A stretch of 64,000 nucleotides of DNA, taken from Pyropia haitanensis. Lineage: Eukaryota; Rhodophyta; Bangiophyceae; Bangiales; Bangiaceae. The DNA is taken from positions 7,286,026-7,350,025 of the forward strand of contig SDUX01000004.1 in assembly GCA_008729055.1 (NCBI GenBank), written 5' to 3'. This document shows, one piece after another, positions 18,608 through 30,600 of this stretch. Position numbers and translations under genes: made by a program. Below the pieces are notes generated by a model. It searched no databases and had not been told where the DNA came from. It saw only the letters and a list, made by a program, of their open reading frames with translations. The number at the start of each line of letters is the position of its first letter. Positions within the stretch are counted from its first letter, which is position 1.

Positions 18608-21600
18608 GCGCCGGTGTCCACGTGTCAATTTTGTGGGATGGTTTTTGCCACGTGGGGGTCCCGACAGCCAGGTGTGACGGTCGGCGACAAAAGTTCCGCC
18701 CTCACACCGTCCACGCCAGTGTGACGGGCGGAACGCGCAGTGGACAGTTTGGGTGGCGGGGCGCACTTTGTGGCCACTGTTGGACCACTTTCTGGCGACT
18801 TTCAGCTCAATTTTCTTTGCAGTTATGGAAACTTCTTGCCCCCAATTGCCCATTTGTGTCCCAATTTGGCTCCCTTTTTGCCCACTTTTTGCCCACTTCT
18901 TGCCCACTTCCTACCCACTTTTACCCACTTTTGCCCACTTTTGCCCACTTTTGCGTCTACAGCGATGCTGCACACGATCCGGCGGCCGAATTGGCGCGCA
19001 TCCTTCGTTCCAGCCATAGATCCACCCGCTCCATGTCCGAGGTTCCACCCGCACGGTCGTGCATGCGGTGGTAGGCCGCTCCTCACCCACTTTTGCCCAC
19101 TGTTGCCCACTTTTGCCCACTTTCGCGTGTACAGCAATGCAGCACGCGCTCCGGCGGCCGAATTGGCTCGCATCCTTTATTCCAGCCATACATCCGCCCG
19201 CTCGACGTCCGACGTTCCACCCGCACCGTCGTGCATGGGGTGGTTGGCCGACCCGCTCGTTGGCGCGTCCGTTGGATGCAACGAGTATTTTGTGGAGCGC
19301 CGGTGTCCACGTGTCAATTTTGTGGGATGGTTTTTGCCACGTGGGGGTCCCGACAGCCAGGTGTGACGGTCGGCGACAAAAGTTCCGCCCTCACACCGTC
19401 CACGCCAGTGTGACGGGCGGAACGCGCAGTGGACAAATTGGGTGGCGGGGCGCACTTTGTGGCCACTGTTGGACCACTTTCTGGCGACTTTCAGCTCAAT
19501 TTTCTTTGCAGTTATGCAAACTTCTTGCCCCCAATTGCCCATTTGTGTCCCAATTTGGCCCCCTTTTTGCCCACTTTTTGCCCACTTCTTACCCACTTCC
19601 TACCCACTTTTACCCACTTTTGCCCACTTTTGCCCACTTTTGCGTCTACAGCGATGCTGCACACGATCCGGCGGCCGAATTGGCGCGCATACTTCGTTCC
19701 AGCCATAGATCCACCCGCTCCATGTCCGAGGTTCCACCCGCACGGTCGTGCATGCGGTGGTAGGCCGCTCCTCACCCACTTTTGCCCACTGTTGCCCACT
19801 TTTGCCCACTTTTGCGTGTACAGCAATGCAGCACGCGCTCCGGCGGCCGAATTGGCTCGCATCCTTTATTCCAGCCATACATCCGCCCGCTCGACGTCCG
19901 AGGTTCCACCCGCACCGTCGTGCATGGGGTGGTTGGCCGACCCGTTCGTTGGCGCGTCCGTTGGATGCAACGAGTATTTTGTGGAGCGCCGGTGTCCACG
20001 TGTCAATTTTGTGGGATGGTTTTTGCCACGTGGGGGTCCCGACAGCCAGGTGTGACGGTCGGCGACAATAGTTCCGCCCTCACACCGTCCACGCCAGTGT
20101 GACGGGCGGAACGCGCAGTGGACAGTTTGGGTGGCGGGGCGCACTTTGTGGCCACTGTTGGACCACTTTCTGGCGACTTTCAGCTCAATTTTCTTTGCAG
20201 TTATGGAAACTTCTTGCCCCCAATTGCCCATTTGTGTCCCAATTTGGCCCCCTTTTTGCCCACTTTTTGCCCACTTCTTGCCCACTTCCTACCCACTTTT
20301 ACCCACTTTTGCCCACTTTTGCCCACTTTTGCGTCTACAGCGATGCTGCACACGATCCGGCGGCCGAATTGGCGCGCATCCTTCGTTCCAGCCATAGATC
20401 CACCCGCTCCATGTCCGAGGTTCCACCCGCACGGTCGTGCATGCGGTGGTAGGCCGCTCCTCACCCACTTTTGCCCACTGTTGCCCACTTTTGCCCACTT
20501 TTGCGTGTACAGCAATGCAGCACGCGCTCCGGCGGCCGAATTGGCTCGCATCCTTTATTCCAGCCATACATCCGCCCGCTCGACGTCCGAGGTTCCACCC
20601 GCACCGTCGTGCATGGGGTGGTTGGCCGACCCGTTCGTTGGCGCGTCCGTTGGATGCAACGAGTATTTTGTGGAGCGCCGGTGTCCACGTGTCAATTTTG
20701 TGGGATGGTTTTTGCCACGTGGGGGTCCCGACAGCCAGGTGTGACGGTCGGCGACAAAAGTTCCGCCCTCACACCGTCCACGCCAGTGTGACGGGCGGAA
20801 CGCGCAGTGGACAGTTTGGGTGGCGGGGCGCACTTTGTGGCCACTGTTGGACCACTTTCTGGCGACTTTCAGCTCAATTTTCTTTGCAGTTATGCAAACT
20901 TCTTGCCCCCAATTGCCCATTTGTGTCCCAATTTGGCCCCCTTTTTGCCCACTTTTTGCCCACTTCTTGCCCACTTCCTACCCACTTTTACCCACTTTTG
21001 CCCACTTTTGCCCACTTTTGCGTCTACAGCGATGCTGCACACGATCCGGCGGCCGAATTGGCGCGCATCCTTCGTTCCAGCCATAGATCCACCCGCTCCA
21101 TGTCCGAGGTTCCACCCGCACGGTCGTGCATGCGGTGGTAGGCCGCTCCTCACCCACTTTTGCCCACTGTTGCCCACTTTTGCCCACTTTTGCGTGTACA
21201 GCAATGCAGCACGCGCTCCGGCGGCCGAATTGGCTCGCATCCTTTATTCCAGCCATACATCCGCCCGCTCGACGTCCGAGGTTCCACCCGCACCGTCGTG
21301 CATGGGGTGGTTGGCCGACCCGTTCGTTGGCGCGTCCGTTGGATGCAACGAGTATTTTGTGGAGCGCCGGTGTCCACGTGTCAATTTTGTGGAATGCTTT
21401 TTGCCACGTGGGGGTCCCGACAGCCAGGTGTGACGGTCGGCGACAAAAGTTCCGCCCTCACACCGTCCACGCCAGTGTGACGGGCGGAACGCGCAGTGGA
21501 CAGTTTGGGTGGCGGGGCGCACTTTGTGGCCACTGTTGGACCACTTTCTGGCGACTTTCAGCTCAATTTTCTTTGCAGTTATGGAAACTTCTTGCCCCCA

Positions 21601-24600
21601 ATTGGCCATTTGTGTCCCAATTTGGCTCCCTTTTTGCCCACTTTTTGCCCACTTCTTACCCACTTCCTACCCACTTTTACCCACTTTTGCCCACTTTTGC
21701 CCACTTTTGCGTCTACAGCGATGCTGCACACCATCCGGCGGCCGAATTGGCGCGCATCCCTCATTCCAGCCATAGATCCACCCGCTCCATGTCCGAGGTT
21801 CCACCCGCACGGTCGTGCATGCGGTGGTAGGCCGCTCCTCACCCACTTTTGCCCACTGTTGCCCACTTTTGCCCACTTTTGCGTGTACAGCAATGCAGCA
21901 CGCGCTCCGGCGGCCGAATTGGCTCGCATCCTTTATTCCAGCCATACATCCGCCCGCTCGACGCCCGAGGTTCCACCCGCACCGTCGTGCATGGGGTGGT
22001 TGGCCGACCCGTTCGTTGGCGCGTCCGTTGGATGCAACGAGTATTTTGTGGAGCGCCGGTGTCCACGTGTCAATTTTGTGGGATGGTTTTTGCCACGTGG
22101 GGGTCCCGACAGCCAGGTGTGACGGTCGGCGACAAAAGTTCCGCCCTCACACCGTCCACGCCAGTGTGACGGGCGGAACGCGCAGTGGACAGTTTGGGTG
22201 GCGGGGCGCACTTTGTGGCCACTGTTGGACCACTTTCTGGCGACTTTCAGCTCAATTTTCTTTGCAGTTATGGAAACTTCTTGCCCCCAATTGCCCATTT
22301 GTGTCCCAATTTGGCTCCCTTTTTGCCCACTTTTTGCCCACTTCTTACCCACTTCCTACCCACTTTTACCCACTTTTGCCCACTTTTGCCCACTTTTGCG
22401 TCTACAGCGATGCTGCACACGATCCGGCGGCCGAATTGGCGCGCATCCTTCGTTCCAGCCATAGATCCACCCGCTCCATGTCCGAGGTTCGACCCCCACC
22501 GTCGTGCATGGGGTGGTTGGCCGCTTCTCACCCACTTTTGCCCACTGTTGCCCACTTTTGCCCACTTTTGCGTGTACAGCAATGCTGCACGCGCTCCGGC
22601 GGCCGAATTGGCTCGCATCCTTTATTCCAGCCATACATCCGCCCGCTCGACGTCCGACGTTCCACCCGCACCGTCGTGCATGGGGTGGTTGGCCGACCCG
22701 TTCGTTGGCGCGTCCGTTGGATGCAACGAGTATTTTGTGGAGCGCCGGTGTCCACGTGTCAATTTTGTGGGATGGTTTTTGCCACGTGGGGGTCCCGACA
22801 GCCAGGTGTGACGGTCGGCGACAAAAGTTCCGCCCTCACACCGTCCACGCCAGTGTGACGGGCGGAACGCGCAGTGGACAGTTTGGGTGGCGGGGCGCAC
22901 TTTGTGGCCACTGTTGGACCACTTTCTGGCGACTTTCAGCTCAATTTTCTTTGCAGTTATGGAAACTTCTTGCCCCCAATTGCCCATTTGTGTCCCAATT
23001 TGGCCCCCTTTTTGCCCACTTTTTGCCCACTTCTTGCCCACTTCCTACCCACTTTTACCCACTTTTGCCCACTTTTGCCCACTTTTGCGTCTACAGCGAT
23101 GCTGCACACGATCCGGCGGCCGAATTGGCGCGCATACTTCGTTCCAGCCATAGATCCACCCGCTCGATGTCCGAGGTTCGACCCCCACCGTCGTGCATGG
23201 GGTGGTTGGCCGCTTCTCACCCACTTTTGCCCACTGTTGCCCACTTTTGCCCACTTTCGCGTGTACAGCAATGCTGCACGCGCTCCGGCGGCCGAATTGG
23301 CTCGCATCCTTTATTCCAGCCATACATCCGCCCGCTCGACGTCCGAGGTTCCACCCGCACCGTCGTGCATGGGGTGGTTGGCCGACCCGTTTGTTGGCGC
23401 GTCCGTTGGATGCAACGAGTGTTTTGTGGAGCGCCGGTTTCCACGTGTCAATTTTGTGGAATGGTTTTTGCCACGTGGGGGTCCCCACAGCCAGGCGTGA
23501 CGGTCGGCGACAAAAGTTCCGCCCTCACACCGTCCACGCCAGTGTGACGGGCGGAACGCGCAGTGGACAGTTTGGGTGGCGGGGCGCACTTTGTGGCCAC
23601 TGTTGGACCACTTTCTGGCGACTTTCAGCTCAATTTTCTTTGCAGTTATGGAAACTTCTTGCCCCCAATTGCCCATTTGTGTCCCAATTTGGCCCCCTTT
23701 TTGCCCACTTTTTGCCCACTTCTTGCCCACTTCCTACCCACTTTTACCCACTTTTGCCCACTTTTGCCCACTTTTGCGTCTACAGCGATGCTGCACACGA
23801 TCCGGCGGCCGAATTGGCGCGCATCCTTCGTTCCAGCCATAGATCCACCCGCTCCATGTCCGAGGTTCCACCCGCACGGTCGTGCATGCGGTGGTAGGCC
23901 GCTCCTCACCCACTTTTGCCCACTGTTGCCCACTTTTGCCCACTTTTGCGTGTACAGCAATGCAGCACGCGCTCCGGCGGCCGAATTGGCTCGCATCCTT
24001 TATTCCAGCCATACATCCGCCCGCTCGACGTCCGACGTTCCACCCGCACCGTCGTGCATGAGGTGGTTGGCCGACCCGTTCGTTGGCGCGTCCGTTGGAT
24101 GCAACGAGTATTTTGTGGAGCGCCGGTGTCCACGTGTCAATTTTGTGGGATGGTTTTTGCCACGTGGGGGTCCCGACAGCCAGGTGTGACGGTCGGCGAC
24201 AAAAGTTCCGCCCTCACACCGTCCACGCCAGTGTGACGGGCGGAACGCGCAGTGGACAGTTTGGGTGGCGGGGCGCACTTTGTGGCCACTGTTGGACCAC
24301 TTTCTGGCGACTTTCAGCTCAATTTTCTTTGCAGTTATGGAAACTTCTTGCCCCCAATTGCCCATTTGTGTCCCAATTTGGCCCCCTTTTTGCCCACTTT
24401 TTGCCCACTTCTTGCCCACTTCCTACCCACTTTTACCCACTTTTGCCCACTTTTGCCCACTTTTGCGTCTACAGCGATGCTGCACACGATCCGGCGGCCG
24501 AATTGGCGCGCATCCTTCGTTCCAGCCATAGATCCACCCGCTCGATGTCCGAGGTTCGACCCCCACCGTCGTGCATGGGGTGGTTGGCCGCTTCTCACCC

Positions 24601-27600
24601 ACTTTTGCCCACTGTTGCCCACTTTTGCCCACTTTCGCGTGTACAGCAATGCTGCACGCGCTCCGGCGGCCGAATTGGCTCGCATCCTTTATTCCAGCCA
24701 TACATCCGCCCGCTCGACGTCCGACGTTCCACCCGCACCGTCGTGCATGGGGTGGTTGGCCGACCCGTTCGTTGGCGCGTCCGTTGGATGCAACGAGTAT
24801 TTTGTGGAGCGCCGGTTTCCACGTGTCAATTTTGTGGGATGGTTTTTGCCACGTGGGGGTCCCGACAGCCAGGTGTGACGGTCGGCGACAAAAGTTCCGC
24901 CCTCACACCGTCCACGCCAGTGTGACGGGCGGAACGCGCAGTGGACAGTTTGGGTGGCGGGGCGCACTTTGTGGCCACTGTTGGACCACTTTCTGGCGAC
25001 TTTCAGCTCAATTTTCTTTGCAGTTATGGAAACTTCTTGCCCCCAATTGCCCATTTGTGTCCCAATTTGGCCCCCTTTTTGCCCACTTTTTGCCCACTTC
25101 TTGCCCACTTCCTACCCACTTTTACCCACTTTTGCCCACTTTTGCCCACTTTTGCGTCTACAGCGATGCTGCACACGATCCGGCGGCCGAATTGGCGCGC
25201 ATCCTTCGTTCCAGCCATAGATCCACCCGCTCCATGTCCGAGGTTCCACCCGCACGGTCGTGCATGCGGTGGTAGGCCGCTCCTCACCCACTTTTGCCCA
25301 CTGTTGCCCACTTTTGCCCACTTTTGCGTGTACAGCAATGCAGCACGCGCTCCGGCGGCCGAATTGGCTCGCATCCTTTATTCCAGCCATACATCCGCCC
25401 GCTCGACGTCCGACGTTCCACCCGCACCGTCGTGCATGAGGTGGTTGGCCGACCCGTTCGTTGGCGCGTCCGTTGGATGCAACGAGTATTTTGTGGAGCG
25501 CCGGTGTCCACGTGTCAATTTTGTGGGATGGTTTTTGCCACGTGGGGGTCCCGACAGCCAGGTGTGACGGTCGGCGACAATAGTTCCGCCCTCACACCGT
25601 CCACGCCAGTGTGACGGGCGGAACGCGCAGTGGACAGTTTGGGTGGCGGGGCGCACTTTGTGGCCACTGTTGGACGACTTTCTGGCGACTTTCACGTGAA
25701 TTTTCTTTGCAGTTATGGAAAGTTCTTGCCCCCAATTGCCCATTTGTGTCCTAATTTGGCCCCCTTTTTGCCCCCTTTTTGCCCACTTCTTACCCACTTC
25801 CTACCCACTTTTACCCACTTTTGCCCACTTTTGCCCACTTTTGCGTCTACAGCGATGCTGCACACGATCCGGCGGCCGAATTGGCGCGCATCCTTCGTTC
25901 CAGCCATAGATCCACCCGCTCCATGTCCGAGGTTCCACCCGCACGGTCGTGCATGCGGTGGTAGGCCGCTCCTCACCCACTTTTGCCCACTGTTGCCCAC
26001 TTTTGCCCACTTTCGCCTGTACAGCAATGCAGCACGCGCTCCGGCGGCCGAATTGGCTCGCATCCTTTATTCCAGCCATACATCCGCCCGCTCGACGTCC
26101 GAGGTTCCACCCGCACCGTCGTGCATGGGGTGGTTGGCCGACCTGTTCGTTGGCGCGTCCGTTGGATGCAACGAGTATTTTGTGGAGGGCCGGTTTCCAC
26201 GTGTCAATTTTGTGGAATGGTTTTTGCCACGTGGGGGTCCCGACAGCCAGGTGTGACGGTCGGCGACAAAAGTTCCGCCCTCACACCGTCCACGCCAGTG
26301 TGACGGGCGGAACGCGCAGTGGACAGTTTGGGTGGCGGGGCGCACTTTGTGGCCACTGTTGGACCACTTTCTGGCGACTTTCGTCTCAATTTTCTTTGCA
26401 GTTATGGAAACTTCTTGCCCCCAATTGCCCATTTGTGTCCCAATTTGGCTCCCTTTTTGCCCACTTTTTGCCCACTTCTTACCCACTTCCTACCCACTTT
26501 TACCCACTTTTGCCCACTTTTGCCCACTTTTGCGTCTACAGCGATGCTGCACACGATCCGGCGGCCGAATTGGCGCGCATCCTTCGTTCCAGCCATAGAT
26601 CCACCCGCTCCATGTCCGAGGTTCCACCCGCACGGTCGTGCATGCGGTGGTAGGCCGCTCCTCACCCACTTTTGCCCACTGTTGCCCACTTTTGCCCACT
26701 TTTGCGTGTACAGCAATGCAGCACGCGCTCCGGCGGCCGAATTGGCTCGCATCCTTTATTCCAGCCATACATCCGCCCGCTCGACGTCCGAGGTTCCACC
26801 CGCACCGTCGTGCATGGGGTGGTTGGCCGACCCGTTCGTTGGCGCGTCCGTTGGATGCAACGAGTATTTTGTGGAGCGCCGGTGTCCACGTGTCAATTTT
26901 GTGGGATGGTTTTTGCCACGTGGGGGTCCCGACAGCCAGGTGTGACGGTCGGCGACAAAAGTTCCGCCCTCACACCGTCCACGCCAGTGTGACGGGCGGA
27001 ACGCGCAGTGGACAGTTTGGGTGGCGGGGCGCACTTTGTGGCCACTGTTGGACCACTTTCTGGCGACTTTCAGCTCAATTTTCTTTGCAGTTATGGAAAC
27101 TTCTTGCCCCCAATTGCCCATTTGTGTCCCAATTTGGCCCCCTTTTTGCCCACTTTTTGCCCACTTCTTGCCCACTTCCTACCCACTTTTACCCACTTTT
27201 GCCCACTTTTGCCCACTTTTGCGTCTACAGCGATGCTGCACACGATCCGGCGGCCGAATTGGCGCGCATCCTTCGTTCCAGCCATAGATCCACCCGCTCC
27301 ATGTCCGAGGTTCCACCCGCACGGTCGTGCATGCGGTGGTAGGCCGCTCCTCACCCACTTTTGCCCACTGTTGCCCACTTTTGCCCACTTTTGCGTGTAC
27401 AGCAATGCAGCACGCGCTCCGGCGGCCGAATTGGCTCGCATCCTTTATTCCAGCCATACATCCGCCCGCTCGACGTCCGAGGTTCCACCCGCACCGTCGT
27501 GCATGGGGTGGTTGGCCGACCCGTTCGTTGGCGCGTCCGTTGGATGCAACGAGTATTTTGTGGAGCGCCGGTGTCCACGTGTCAATTTTGTGGGATGGTT

Positions 27601-30600
27601 TTTGCCACGTGGGGGTCCCGACAGCCAGGTGTGACGGTCGGCGACAAAAGTTCCGCCCTCACACCGTCCACGCCAGTGTGACGGGCGGAACGCGCAGTGG
27701 ACAGTTTGGGTGGCGGGGCGCACTTTGTGGCCACTGTTGGACCACTTTCTGGCGACTTTCAGCTCAATTTTCTTTGCAGTTATGGAAACTTCTTGCCCCC
27801 AATTGCCCATTTGTGTCCCAATTTGGCCCCCTTTTTGCCCACTTTTTGCCCACTTCTTGCCCACTTCCTACCCACTTTTACCCACTTTTGCCCACTTTTG
27901 CCCACTTTCGCGTCTACAGCGATGCTGCACACGATCCGGCGGCCGAATTGGCGCGCATCCTTCGTTCCAGCCATAGATCCACCCGCTCCATGTCCGAGGT
28001 TCCACCCGCACGGTCGTGCATGCGGTGGTAGGCCGCTCCTCACCCACTTTTGCCCACTGTTGCCCACTTTTTCCCACTTTTGCGTGTACAGCAATGCAGC
28101 ACGCGCTCCGGCGGCCGAATTGGCTCGCATCCTTTATTCCAGCCATACATCCGCCCGCTCGACGTCCGAGGTTCCACCCGCACCGTCGTGCATGGGGTGG
28201 TTGGACGACCCGTTCGTTGGCGCGTCCGTTGGATGCAACGAGTATTTTGTGGAGCGCCGGTGTCCACGTGTCAATTTTGTGGGATGGTTTTTGCCACGTG
28301 GGGGTCCCGACAGCCAGGTGTGACGGTCGGCGACAAAAGTTCCGCCCTCACACCGTCCACGCCAGTGTGACGGGCGGAACGCGCAGTGGACAGTTTGGGT
28401 GGCGGGGCGCACTTTGTGGCCACTGTTGGACGACTTTCTGGCGACTTTCACGTGAATTTTCTTTGCAGTTATGGAAACTTCTTGCCCCCAATTGGCCATT
28501 TGTGTCCCAATTTGGCCCCCTTTTTGCCCCCTTTTTGCCCACTTCTTACCCACTTCCTACCCACTTTTGCCCACTTTTGCCCACTTTTGCCCACTTTTGT
28601 GTCTACAGCGATGCTGCACACCATCCGGCGGCCGAATTGGCGCGCATACTTCGTTCCAGCCATAGATCCACCCGCTTGATGTCCGAGGTTCCACCCGCAC
28701 GGTCGTGCATGCGGTGGTTGGCCGCTTCTCACCCACTTTTGCCCACTGTTGCCCACTTTTGCCCACTTTCGCGTGTACAGCAATGCAGCACGCGCTCCGG
28801 CGGCCGAATTGGCTCGCATCCTTTATTCCAGCCATACATCCGCCCGCTCGACGTCCGAGGTTCCACCCGCACCGTCGTGCATGGGTGGTTGGCCGACCCG
28901 TTCGTTGGCGCGTCCGTTGGATGCAACGAGTGTTTTGTGGAGCGCCGGTTTCCACGTGTCAATTTTGTGGGATGGTTTTTGCCACGTGGGGGTCCCCACA
29001 GCCAGGCGTGACGGTCGGCGACAAAAGTTCCGCCCTCACACCGTCCACGCCAGTGTGACGGGCGGAACGCGCAGTGGACAGTTTGGGTGGCGGGGCGCAC
29101 TTTGTGGCCACTGTTGGACGACTTTCTGGCGACTTTCACGTGAATTTTCTTTGCAGTTATGGAAACTTCTTGCCCCCAATTGGCCATTTGTGTCCCAATT
29201 TGGCCCCCTTTTTGCCCCCTTTTTGCCCACTTCTTACCCACTTCCTACCCACTTTTGCCCACTTTTGCCCACTTTTGCCACTTTTGTGTCTACAGCGATG
29301 CTGCACACCATCCGGCGGCCGAATTGGCGCGCATACTTCGTTCCAGCATAGATCCACCCGCTTGATGTCCGAGGTTCCACCCGCACGGTTCGTGCATGCG
29401 GTGGTTGGCCGCTTCTCACCCACTTTGCCACTGTGCCCACTTTTGCCCACTTTCGCGTGTACAGCAATGCAGCACGCGCTCCGGCGGCCGAATGGCTGCA
29501 TCCTTTATTCCAGCCATACATCCGCCCGCTCGACGTCGAGGTTCCACCCGCACCGTCGTGCATGGGGTGGTTGGCCGACCCGTTTGTTGGCGCGTCCGTT
29601 GGATGCAACGAGTGTTTTGTGGAGCGCCGGTTTCCACGTGTCAATTTTGTGGAATGGTTTTTGCCACGTGGGGGTCCCCACAGCCAGGCGTGACGGTCGG
29701 CGACAAAAGTTCCGCCCTCACACCGTCCACGCCAGTGTGACGGGCGGAACGCGCAGTGGACAGTTTGGGTGGCGGGGCGCACTTTGTGGCCACTGTTGGA
29801 CGACTTTCTGGCGACTTTCACGTGAATTTTCTTTGCAGTTATGGAAACTTCTTGCCCCCAATTGGCCATTTGTGTCCCAATTTGGCCCCCTTTTTGCCCC
29901 CTTTTTGCCCACTTCTTACCCACTTCCTACCCACTTTTGCCCACTTTTGCCCACTTTTGCCCTTTTGCGTCTACAGCGATGCTGCACACCATCCGGCGGC
30001 CGAATTGGCGCGCATACTTCGTTCCAGCCATAGATCCACCCGCTTGATGTCCGAGGTTCCACCCGCACGGTCGTGCATGCGGTGGTTGGCCGCTTCTCAC
30101 CCACTTTTGCCCACTGTTGCCCACTTTTGCCCACTTTCGCGTGTACAGCAATGCAGCACGCGCTCCGGCGGCCGAATTGGCTCGCATCCTTTATTCCAGC
30201 CATACATCCGCCCGCTCGACGTCCGAGGTTCCACCCGCACCGTCGTGCATGGGGTGGTTGGCCGACCCGTTTGTTGGCGCGTCCGTTGGATGCAACGAGT
30301 GTTTTGTGGAGCGCCGGTTTCCACGTGTCAATTTTGTGGAATGGTTTTTGCCACGTGGGGGGTCCCCACAGCCAGGCGTGACGGTCGGCGACAAAAGTTC
30401 CGCCCTCACACCGTCCACGCCAGTGTGACGGGCGGAACGCGCAGTGGACAGTTTGGGTGGCGGGGCGCACTTTGTGGCCACTGTTGGACGACTTTCTGGC
30501 GACTTTCACGTGAATTTTCTTTGCAGTTATGGAAACTTCTTGCCCCCAATTGGCCATTTGTGTCCCCAATTTGGCCCCCTTTTTGCCCCTTTTTGCCCAC

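Larger units (their letters stand above)
17669..28430. repeat. Satellite family 1 block
   Basis: Units here typically read GAGTATTTTG, CCGGTGTCCACG, GTGGGATGG, GGACCACTTTC and TTTCAGCTCAATTTTC, with CACGATCC and CTCCATGTCC in A'. Fifteen consecutive units keep exactly the same length although they differ by substitutions. Family 2 sequence appears locally at about 23396-23500, 25670-25700 and 26140-26220. Confidence 0.85.

Noticed and set aside
22482..22494. RNA polymerase III B box (GGTTCGACCCC) in some A' elements
   Set aside because: It occurs only in a few converted units, and no A box or tRNA-like fold was seen upstream.
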